The position numbers and the translations under genes were made by a program. Below, piece by piece: positions 58,241 through 64,000 of a stretch of 64,000 nucleotides of DNA; position 1 is the stretch's first letter; every line of letters begins with the position of its first letter. This stretch comes from JACDAN01 sp036554945 (GTDB lineage: Bacteria; Actinomycetota; Thermoleophilia; Gaiellales; Gaiellaceae), in NCBI GenBank assembly GCA_036554945.1, contig DATBMH010000067.1, positions 1-64,000 on the forward strand, read 5' to 3'. The notes beneath the pieces are model-generated. The model searched no databases. It worked only from the letters and a program-made list of their open reading frames with translations, and was not told the DNA's origin.

Positions 58241-58864
58241 TCACCCGCCTGAGACGGACGTGCTCTCGATCGTGATCCGCTCGGTCGGCGCCTCGGTCTG
58301 CGGGTTCCCGAGCTTGCCGATCTTGTCGACCACGTCCATCCCCTCGACGACCGTCCCGACCACCGCGTAGTCCGGCTGGAGCTCCGCCCTGTCGCGGGTG
58401 ACGATGAAGAACTGGCTGCCGCCGGTGCCCGGCTGCTCGAACCGCGACTTCGCCATCGCGACGACGCCCTTCGTGTACTGCGTGTTCGGCGGTGGCGGGT
58501 CGATCGTCGTGTAGCCGGAGCCGCCGTTGCCCGTCCCGGTCGGGTCGCCGCCCTGGATGATGAACTCCGGCACGATCCGGTGGAAGCGCGTGCCGTCGAA
58601 GAACCCGCGCTTCGCCAGGTCGACCATCGAGTCGCCGTTGCACGGCGACTTGCTCGCGTCGATCTCCACGGTGAAGCTCCCGTGCGAGGTGACGAACTCG
58701 ATCCTCGGCCGGGCGTCCCTGTCGAGCGGCTGGATGTCCGGCGGGTGCGTCGGGTCCTGGATCTCGACCTCGCACGAGGCGACCTGTGGCCCGGGGCCGC
58801 CGTCATCTCCGCCGCAGCCGGCTGCGAGGAGCAGGCCCAAGAGGAGGAGGACGGCGCGCTTCAT
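58241..58864 (-). CDS. Lipoprotein peptidyl-prolyl cis-trans isomerase (cyclophilin)
   Basis: A 207-residue protein. Signal MKRAVLLLLGLLLAAGC with lipidated Cys17, then a Gly/Asp linker and a cyclophilin domain: FDGTRFHRIVPEFIIQGGDP, VAMAKSRFEQPGTGGSQFFI and YAVVGTVVEGMDVVDKI. The catalytic Arg in FHRI and Phe in QFFI are present. It helps extracytoplasmic protein folding. The ATG overlaps the stop of the upstream FAD subunit (four bp). Confidence 0.92.
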   Translation of the reverse strand: MKRAVLLLLGLLLAAGCGGDDGGPGPQVASCEVEIQDPTHPPDIQPLDRDARPRIEFVTSHGSFTVEIDASKSPCNGDSMVDLAKRGFFDGTRFHRIVPEFIIQGGDPTGTGNGGSGYTTIDPPPPNTQYTKGVVAMAKSRFEQPGTGGSQFFIVTRDRAELQPDYAVVGTVVEGMDVVDKIGKLGNPQTEAPTERITIESTSVSGG

Positions 58865-59727
58865 GCGGCCACCTCGTCGAGCGCGCGCCGGATCAGTGCC
58901 CGGGCGATCTCCAGCTTGTAGGCGTTCTGCGGCAGCGGCGTGGCGTCGTCGAGGGCCGCCTCGCCGGGCAGCAGCCACGGGATCGGCGCCAGTCCCGAGA
59001 CGGCGATCCGCGTTCCGTCGCCGAATCGCGCCGCCGCGACGCCGACCAGCGCGAACGAGAAGAGCCGACGGTCCATGGCCTTGAGGTACGCGCTTGCCTC
59101 GGGGGCCGGGACGTCGATCTCGAGGATCAGCTCGCCGGGCTTGAGCGTCGTCAGCCCCCGGTCGTCCTCGGTGGGAAGCCGGTAGAGGTCGGCGAGCGGG
59201 AGCTCCCGCCGGTCGGTGTGCAGCGTCGCGTCGAGCGCGAGCAGCGCGGCGGCCGGGTCCGACGGATGGGCCGAGGCGCACGGCTCGTTCGCGATCACTG
59301 CGTGCTCGCGGTGCAGGCCCTCACGCGCGAAGCAGCGCTCGCCGCCCCGCAGCCAGCACGGGTACTTCAGGCGCCAGTACCAGCACCGCGTCGCCTGGAG
59401 GAGGTTCCCGCCGATCGACCCCATGGCGCGGAGCTGCGGGGAGGACGCGAGCCGGCAGGCCTCGCGCAGCGCCGCCGGGATCTGCCGGTCGACCTCGAGC
59501 TCGCCGAGCGTCGTCCCCGCGCCGATCCGCGTCCCGTCGACGCCCCGAGGGACCACTGCGCGCACGTCCACGAGCGTCGTCGCCTGGACGATGCGATCGC
59601 GGAGCAGCGGGACGAGCTCCGTCCCCCCGGCGAGCGGCACCGAGCCCGAGTCCTCCTCGAGCGCGGTCCGCGCCGCAGACAGCGAGTCAGGCCGCAGGAG
59701 CTCCAACCTGCTCCGGTCGTCGCTCAC
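58861..59727 (-). CDS. Molybdenum hydroxylase FAD-binding subunit with PaoB-like cysteine insertion
   Basis: A 288-residue protein starting at GTG. The FAD motifs are VPLAGGTELVPLLRD and MGSIGGNLLQATRC. A cluster of four cysteines follows: TRC, then Cys after 8 (YPC), Cys after 7 (ERC) and Cys after 17 (EPC). This is the pattern that holds a [4Fe-4S] cluster in E. coli PaoB (YagS). Electrons pass from molybdenum through [2Fe-2S] to FAD. It overlaps the large subunit by 41 bp. Confidence 0.9.
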   Translation of the reverse strand: MSDDRSRLELLRPDSLSAARTALEEDSGSVPLAGGTELVPLLRDRIVQATTLVDVRAVVPRGVDGTRIGAGTTLGELEVDRQIPAALREACRLASSPQLRAMGSIGGNLLQATRCWYWRLKYPCWLRGGERCFAREGLHREHAVIANEPCASAHPSDPAAALLALDATLHTDRRELPLADLYRLPTEDDRGLTTLKPGELILEIDVPAPEASAYLKAMDRRLFSFALVGVAAARFGDGTRIAVSGLAPIPWLLPGEAALDDATPLPQNAYKLEIARALIRRALDEVAA

Positions 59728-61948
59728 GGGCCTCCCGCAGGGCGCGCAGCATCTCCTCCCGGCTGATCGGCAACGAGCGGACGTCCGCCCCCGTCGCGTC
59801 GCGGATCGCGTTGGCGATCGCGGCCGCGGTCGGGATGATCGGCGGCTCGCCCAGGCCCTTGGAGCCGAGGTTGGTGAGATGCGCGTCCGGCGCGTCCACG
59901 AGATCGGTCACGATCACCGGGACGTCGGCGATCGTCGGAAGCTTGTAGGCATCGAGCGTCTGGGTGAGGATCCGGCCGGTCGCAGGATCGACGAGCCGGT
60001 GCTCCGAGAGGGTGTGCCCGATCCCCTGGATGATCCCGCCCTCGACCTGGCTGGACGCGCCCAGCGGGTTGATCACGCGGCCGACGTCGTGGATGGCGGC
60101 GATCCGCTCGACGCGGACCTCGCCGGTGTCGACGTCGACGGCGACCTCCGCGACCTGGACGCCGAAGGTCATCACCCTCATGCCGGTCGGGTTCGGGCCG
60201 CGCGAGCCCTTCCCGAGGATCTGCGCGTCCTCCAGCAGGCCGGTGATCTCCTCGATCGGCCACGAGCCGCCGTCCGAGCAGACGATCCGGCCGCCCTCGA
60301 GGGAGAGCAGTCGCTCCTCGCGTTCGTACCGCTGCGCGGCGATCTCGAGGAGCTGCTGCGCGGCGTCGGCTGCGGCCGACCGGACCGCCGGGCCCATCGA
60401 CGGGATCGTCGACGACCCCGCGGAGATCGTCGCGTACGGGCCGCGCGAGGTGTCGCCGAGGGAGACCTCGACGCGGTCGACCGGCAGGCCGAGCTCCTCG
60501 GCCGCGATCTGCGCCATGGCGGTCGCGCTGCCGGTGCCGATGTCCTGCATCGCCGTCACGACCGTCGCCCTCGCGTCGGCGCCGACGCGGACCCACGCGT
60601 ACGACGGCGGGCCGCCGCCGCCGTACCAGACCTGGCTGGCGAGCCCGACGCCGCGCTTCCACGTCCGGTCCGAGCTCGCCCGTACCTCCGCCCGCCGCTC
60701 CCAGTGCGGCTGGGCGCGCGAGTAGCACTCGAGCAGGTTCTTCGACGAGAACGGCCGCTCGTCCATGGCATCGCGGTCGGCGTGGTTGCGCCGCCGCAGC
60801 TCCAGCGGGTCGAGGTCGAGCTTCGCCGCGAGCTCGTCCATGAGGCACTCGAGCCCGAAGGTGCCCTCGACGAACCCCGGCGCGCGGAAGGCCTTCATCG
60901 GCGGCGTGTTCAGCTTCGCCGCATACTCGACGGTCCGCACGTTCTCGCAGGCGTACAGCATCCGCATCGGGCCGCCGGTGGACGCGAGCCAGCCGCCCCA
61001 GCCGTTCGAGTTGACGAACTCCCCGTCGAGCGCGGTCAGCGTCCCGTCCGAGCGGGCGCCGACGCGCAGCCGCTGGATCGTCGCGTTCCGGTTGCCCGCG
61101 TCGAGGTTCTCCTCACGCCGGGTGAGCATCGCCTTCACGGGCCGCCCCGTCAGACGGGCGAGCTCGGCCGCGACGTAGGTGGAGGCGTCGGGGCCGTTCT
61201 TGGAGCCGAAGCCCCCGCCCATGAACTCGCAGACGACGCGGACGTGGTCGTGGGGGAGGCCGAAGTGGTCGGCGACGTTCTCGCGGACCCCCCAGACGAA
61301 CTGCGTCGAGATGTAGACGGTCAGCCGGTCGCCTGCCTCCCACTCGCAGACCGTCTGGTGGGTCTCCATCGAGTTGTGGATCACCGTCTGCGTCCTGTAC
61401 TCGGCCTCGAGGACGACGTCGGCCTCGGCGAAGCCGCGCTCGACGTCGCCGCGCTCGTGCCGGCCCGGCTCCTCGACCAGCTCGTTCCGGCGCACCGCCT
61501 CGTCGGGGTCGAGCAGCGGCTCGAGCTCCTCCCACTCGACCTCGAGGAGCGCGAGCGCCGCCCGCGCCTGGTCGTAGGTGTCGGCGGCGACCGCCGCGAC
61601 GGGAGCGCCCTGGTAGGACGGCTCGTCCGTCAGCGGCTCGACCCCCGGTCCGATCACGCCGCGGACGCCCGGCGCGCGCTCGGCCGCGCGCGTGTCGAGC
61701 TCGCGGACGCGGGCCCTGGCGAACGGGCTGCGCAAGATCGCAGCGTGCAGCATCCCGGGCAGCTGGATGTCCGCCGTGTAGCGCGCCTCTCCACGGGCCC
61801 GGAGGTGGCCGTCCTGCCGCGGCACCGGCTGGCCGACCGTGTCGCGCGCACCGGCCGGCCACTGCTCGAGGGCGTCCTCGTCGACCACGATCCACTGCTC
61901 GGTGTAGCGGCCCTCGACCTCCTTCTCGGTCCGGATCAGTCGCGCCAC
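59687..61948 (-). CDS. Molybdenum hydroxylase large (molybdopterin-binding) subunit
   Basis: A 753-residue protein starting at GTG 61948. ARYTADIQLPGMLHAAILRS, CEFMGGGFGSKNG, NTPPMKAFRAPGFVEGTFGL and a late SKGLGEPPIIPTAAAIANAI (with catalytic Glu in GLGEPP) are motifs of the xanthine-dehydrogenase/aldehyde-oxidase family. The CO-dehydrogenase AYxCSFR motif is absent, so CO oxidation is not predicted. It hydroxylates an aldehyde or N-heterocycle; the FAD subunit suggests PaoC-like aldehyde oxidation. It overlaps the [2Fe-2S] subunit by 13 bp. No Tat signal. Confidence 0.93.
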   Translation of the reverse strand: MARLIRTEKEVEGRYTEQWIVVDEDALEQWPAGARDTVGQPVPRQDGHLRARGEARYTADIQLPGMLHAAILRSPFARARVRELDTRAAERAPGVRGVIGPGVEPLTDEPSYQGAPVAAVAADTYDQARAALALLEVEWEELEPLLDPDEAVRRNELVEEPGRHERGDVERGFAEADVVLEAEYRTQTVIHNSMETHQTVCEWEAGDRLTVYISTQFVWGVRENVADHFGLPHDHVRVVCEFMGGGFGSKNGPDASTYVAAELARLTGRPVKAMLTRREENLDAGNRNATIQRLRVGARSDGTLTALDGEFVNSNGWGGWLASTGGPMRMLYACENVRTVEYAAKLNTPPMKAFRAPGFVEGTFGLECLMDELAAKLDLDPLELRRRNHADRDAMDERPFSSKNLLECYSRAQPHWERRAEVRASSDRTWKRGVGLASQVWYGGGGPPSYAWVRVGADARATVVTAMQDIGTGSATAMAQIAAEELGLPVDRVEVSLGDTSRGPYATISAGSSTIPSMGPAVRSAAADAAQQLLEIAAQRYEREERLLSLEGGRIVCSDGGSWPIEEITGLLEDAQILGKGSRGPNPTGMRVMTFGVQVAEVAVDVDTGEVRVERIAAIHDVGRVINPLGASSQVEGGIIQGIGHTLSEHRLVDPATGRILTQTLDAYKLPTIADVPVIVTDLVDAPDAHLTNLGSKGLGEPPIIPTAAAIANAIRDATGADVRSLPISREEMLRALREARERRPEQVGAPAA

Positions 61949-62370
61949 GTGGCGATCGCCTCCTCGATTTTCGGATACGTCCCGCACCGGCAGAGGTTCC
62001 CGGCCATCGCGTGGCGGATCTCCTCGGTGCTCGGTGCCGGATTGGCCGCCACGAGCGCGGTGGCGGAGACGATCTGCCCCGGCGTGCAGAAGCCGCACTG
62101 GAGCGCATCCGCCCGGACGAACGCGTCGACCATCGGATGGTCCCGCAGGCCCTCGATCGTCGTCACCTCTCCGTCCACAGAGTGGACGAGCGTGATGCAC
62201 GAGAGGACCGGCACGCCGTCGACCTGGACCGTGCACGCCCCGCAGTGACCCTCGTTGCAGGCGATCTTCGTCCCGGTCAGGCCGATGTGCTCGCGGAGGT
62301 AGTGGGCGAGCGAGGTCCCGACCTCGGCGTCGACCGCGTGACGCTCGCCGTTGACGACCACCTCAGGCAC
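61936..62370 (-). CDS. Molybdenum hydroxylase [2Fe-2S] subunit
   Basis: A 144-residue protein. The plant-type [2Fe-2S] ligands are in IACNEGHCGACTVQVDG plus LSC, and the second cluster is bound by LQCGFCTPGQI and NLCRCGTYPKI. It starts directly, with no Tat signal as in PaoA, so the enzyme is cytoplasmic. It overlaps the amidohydrolase gene by eight bp upstream and the large subunit downstream. Order of this operon is amidohydrolase, [2Fe-2S], Mo, FAD subunit, then cyclophilin. Confidence 0.94.
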   Translation of the reverse strand: MPEVVVNGERHAVDAEVGTSLAHYLREHIGLTGTKIACNEGHCGACTVQVDGVPVLSCITLVHSVDGEVTTIEGLRDHPMVDAFVRADALQCGFCTPGQIVSATALVAANPAPSTEEIRHAMAGNLCRCGTYPKIEEAIATWRD

Positions 62371-63514
62371 CGGGCGTCACCGCGATGATGTCCGCCAGGT
62401 GGATGAGCGCGAAGACCGAGCGTCGGGTCAGCACGCGCTCGCCCTCCTCCTCGATGTCGGGAAGCTTCCGCCAGAGCTCCTGCGCGGTCGAGAGCAGCTC
62501 CTTGATCTGGTCGAGCTCCGTGGGGTAGCCGTTGCGCTCGTAGCACGCGTTGAGCGCGAGCCCGATGACCCCGATCGTGTCGGCCTGCCCGGTCCAGAGG
62601 AGCGGCGTCGCCATCGAGAGGTACTGGTGGACCCGGGCGAGCGCCATCGACTGGCGGAACTCGTCCCGGCCGCTGGGCGTCGACGGCTCGAGCGGCTCCT
62701 CGCCGTCCGCGATCCGGTTCGAGTTGCCGGAGAGCATGTCGCGGAGCTGGCTCTCGTTCAGCCCTGCGGTGATCGCGGTGCGCAGCGCGATCGTCAGCGA
62801 CTGCGGCTGGCGTCCGTACGGGTAGTCCGAGGCGTAGAGGATCTGCTCGGGCGGGACCTGGTGGAAGAAGTCCAGCAGGTCGACCGGGCTCCAGACCGAG
62901 GTGTCGAAGAACACGCCCTGCCGGCCGGCGAAGCACCCGGCCAGCGCGGCCAGGTCGGCGATGCCCGCGTGGGCGATGATCAGCTGCGCGCCCGGGTAGC
63001 GCCCGACGAGGCGGCGCAGGTGGTCGGCGATCGGCGGGAGGCCGCGGCCGCCGTGGATCAGGATCGGCACCTTCCGATCCGCGGCGAGCTCGAAGACTGG
63101 CGCGAGCCGCTCGTCGTTGAGCGCGAACCGCTGCGCCCTGGGGTGGAGCTTGATCCCGCGTGCGCCGAGGTCGAGGCACCTGATCGCTTCCTCGATCGGC
63201 CGCTCGTTCATGTCCAGCCGGACGAACGGGATCAGGCGGCCGCCGGAGCGCTCCGCGTGCGCGAGCGTGCGGTCGTTCGGCCCGCTGAAGGCCGGCTCGC
63301 GGTCCGGCTCGTCCATGCAGAACATGAACGCGCGGGAGATCCGGTACCGGTCCATGACCTGCTCCAGCTCCTCGTACTGGCCGCTCGTCCCGTCGATGTC
63401 GTGCCCGAGGTGGAGGTGCGCGTCGAAGATCTCGGCGTCGTCGGGCAGCAGCCGACGGAGCTCGTCGTCATAGCTGGCAATGAGCGCCTGGGCGCGCGAT
63501 AGAGCTTCGTCCAC
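62363..63514 (-). CDS. Amidohydrolase-2-family metal-dependent hydrolase
   Basis: A 383-residue TIM-barrel protein starting at GTG. IFDAHLHLGHD (HxH metal site), GIKLHPRAQRFALND, VPILIHGGRG, LIIAHAGIADLAALA and ILYASDYPYGRQPQ are motifs of amidohydrolase family 2 (PF04909), which includes decarboxylases and lactonases. Because it leads the molybdenum hydroxylase operon, it may process the substrate or product of that enzyme. It has a C-terminal helical extension of about 110 residues. The exact reaction is not known. Confidence 0.85.
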   Translation of the reverse strand: MDEALSRAQALIASYDDELRRLLPDDAEIFDAHLHLGHDIDGTSGQYEELEQVMDRYRISRAFMFCMDEPDREPAFSGPNDRTLAHAERSGGRLIPFVRLDMNERPIEEAIRCLDLGARGIKLHPRAQRFALNDERLAPVFELAADRKVPILIHGGRGLPPIADHLRRLVGRYPGAQLIIAHAGIADLAALAGCFAGRQGVFFDTSVWSPVDLLDFFHQVPPEQILYASDYPYGRQPQSLTIALRTAITAGLNESQLRDMLSGNSNRIADGEEPLEPSTPSGRDEFRQSMALARVHQYLSMATPLLWTGQADTIGVIGLALNACYERNGYPTELDQIKELLSTAQELWRKLPDIEEEGERVLTRRSVFALIHLADIIAVTPGA

Positions 63515-63585
63515 CGTCGCGCAGTCTACGTTCGGGCGCGACCGTCCTAGCCGGTTCCCGAGGTCGCGAGATAGGATCCTCGACC

Positions 63586-64000
63586 ATGACCGACGTACTC
63601 ATCTATGCCGATTCCATGTTCGACGCGGCGATGCGGCACGAGGTGCCGGTCCCCGTCCCCGACCCGTTCCTCTACATCGAGAAGGACGGCGAGCGACACG
63701 CCGTCGTGACCTCGTTCGAGAGCTCGCGCATCGAGCCGGTCGGGATCAAGCCGCACCCGATGGAGGAGTTCGACTACGACGAGCTGCTCGCGCAGGGACT
63801 GCCGCGCTACGAGGTCCTCATGCAGACCATCGAGCGCGCAGTCGTCAAGCTCGGGGTCACCGAGGCGAAGGTGCCGACGACGTTCCCCGTCGGCCTCGCC
63901 GACCGCCTGCGCGCCAAGGGTGTCGAGCTGACGCCCGATCGCGAGTTCTTCGCCGAGCGCCGCCGCGTCAAGAGCGACGTCGGCCTCGCCGGCATCCGCA
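63586..64000 (+). CDS. Xaa-Pro aminopeptidase/creatinase-type (M24) protein, 5' part
   Basis: 138 codons run off the window's right edge without a stop. The protein begins MTDVLIYADSMFDAAMRHEV, contains FLYIEKDGERHAVVTSFESS, and reaches DREFFAERRRVKSDVGLAGI. This is the creatinase N-terminal domain and the conserved RRVKs-x-x-E/G-LAGIR linker that precedes the M24 pita-bread catalytic domain. The catalytic metal ligands are outside the window. It diverges from the amidohydrolase with a 71-bp gap. Confidence 0.8.
   Translation, partial: MTDVLIYADSMFDAAMRHEVPVPVPDPFLYIEKDGERHAVVTSFESSRIEPVGIKPHPMEEFDYDELLAQGLPRYEVLMQTIERAVVKLGVTEAKVPTTFPVGLADRLRAKGVELTPDREFFAERRRVKSDVGLAGIR

Noticed and set aside
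59687..61948. Form I CO dehydrogenase large subunit
   Set aside because: The AYxCSFR active-site motif is absent; the site reads MKAFRAPG as in the xanthine/aldehyde family.

Overview
The window looks like a chromosomal segment of a very GC-rich actinobacterium, probably of the Thermoleophilia (Gaiellales/Solirubrobacterales) type. The evidence is indirect: an F420-dependent LLM oxidoreductase, a SigR/RsrA-type sigma/anti-sigma pair, a mycobacterial-type MutT1 (Nudix plus histidine phosphatase), Streptomyces-like 11-bp PHO repeats and many GTG starts. Genes are tightly packed, often with 1-4 bp start/stop overlaps. No gap exceeds 300 bp, and I saw no rRNA, tRNA or CRISPR array.

Layout. 0-1.2 kb: the 5' end of a 2-oxoacid:ferredoxin oxidoreductase gamma subunit, downstream of GAPDH. 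1.3-9.8 kb: an HD-GYP protein with three predicted extracellular 110-residue repeats, a membrane protein, an OmpR-type two-component pair, and several secreted proteins including an M11-like metallopeptidase. 9.8-13 kb: an ABC-2 exporter divergent from a PadR regulator across a palindromic operator, plus small proteins. 13-24.2 kb: a two-propeller secreted protein, a PhzF protein, a GH38 alpha-mannosidase, a MepA/MpaA-like double murein peptidase and a complete sugar ABC transporter. 24.3-28.6 kb: an NCS1 permease divergent from a molybdate operon (regulator-modABC). 28.6-29.3 kb: a RAYT transposase gene between two identical palindromes.

30.2-48 kb is a phosphate and polyphosphate island. 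It holds uppP, a CHAD protein, mutT1, ppx, ppk, two paralogous PhoP/PhoB-like response regulators, a PHP phosphoesterase, a RimK-like ligase, arsC, a soluble PhoR-like kinase, two tandem pstS genes, pstC, pstA, pstB, phoU, a DUF47 protein and pit. Three arrays of 11-bp direct repeats resembling the Streptomyces PHO box stand about 33 bp upstream of the regulator-ppk-ppx operon, the PHP gene and the pst operon. They suggest that phosphate uptake, polyphosphate metabolism and a PHP phosphoesterase form one regulon.

48-57 kb holds an ECF sigma factor with a large putative anti-sigma protein, HtrA, a disulfide reductase, a LysE exporter, a GCS2-type ligase, an HMA metal-binding protein and a SigR/RsrA pair preceded by a sequence matching the SigR promoter (GGAAT-N18-GTT). 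57-63.5 kb holds a MocA-like cytidylyltransferase, an SLT transglycosylase, a lipoprotein cyclophilin, and a three-subunit molybdenum hydroxylase whose FAD subunit carries a PaoB-like four-cysteine insertion, then an amidohydrolase. The window ends in an M24 aminopeptidase. The molybdate importer, MocA and hydroxylase together point to a working molybdoenzyme system. All functional calls come from reading motifs; no database search was run.
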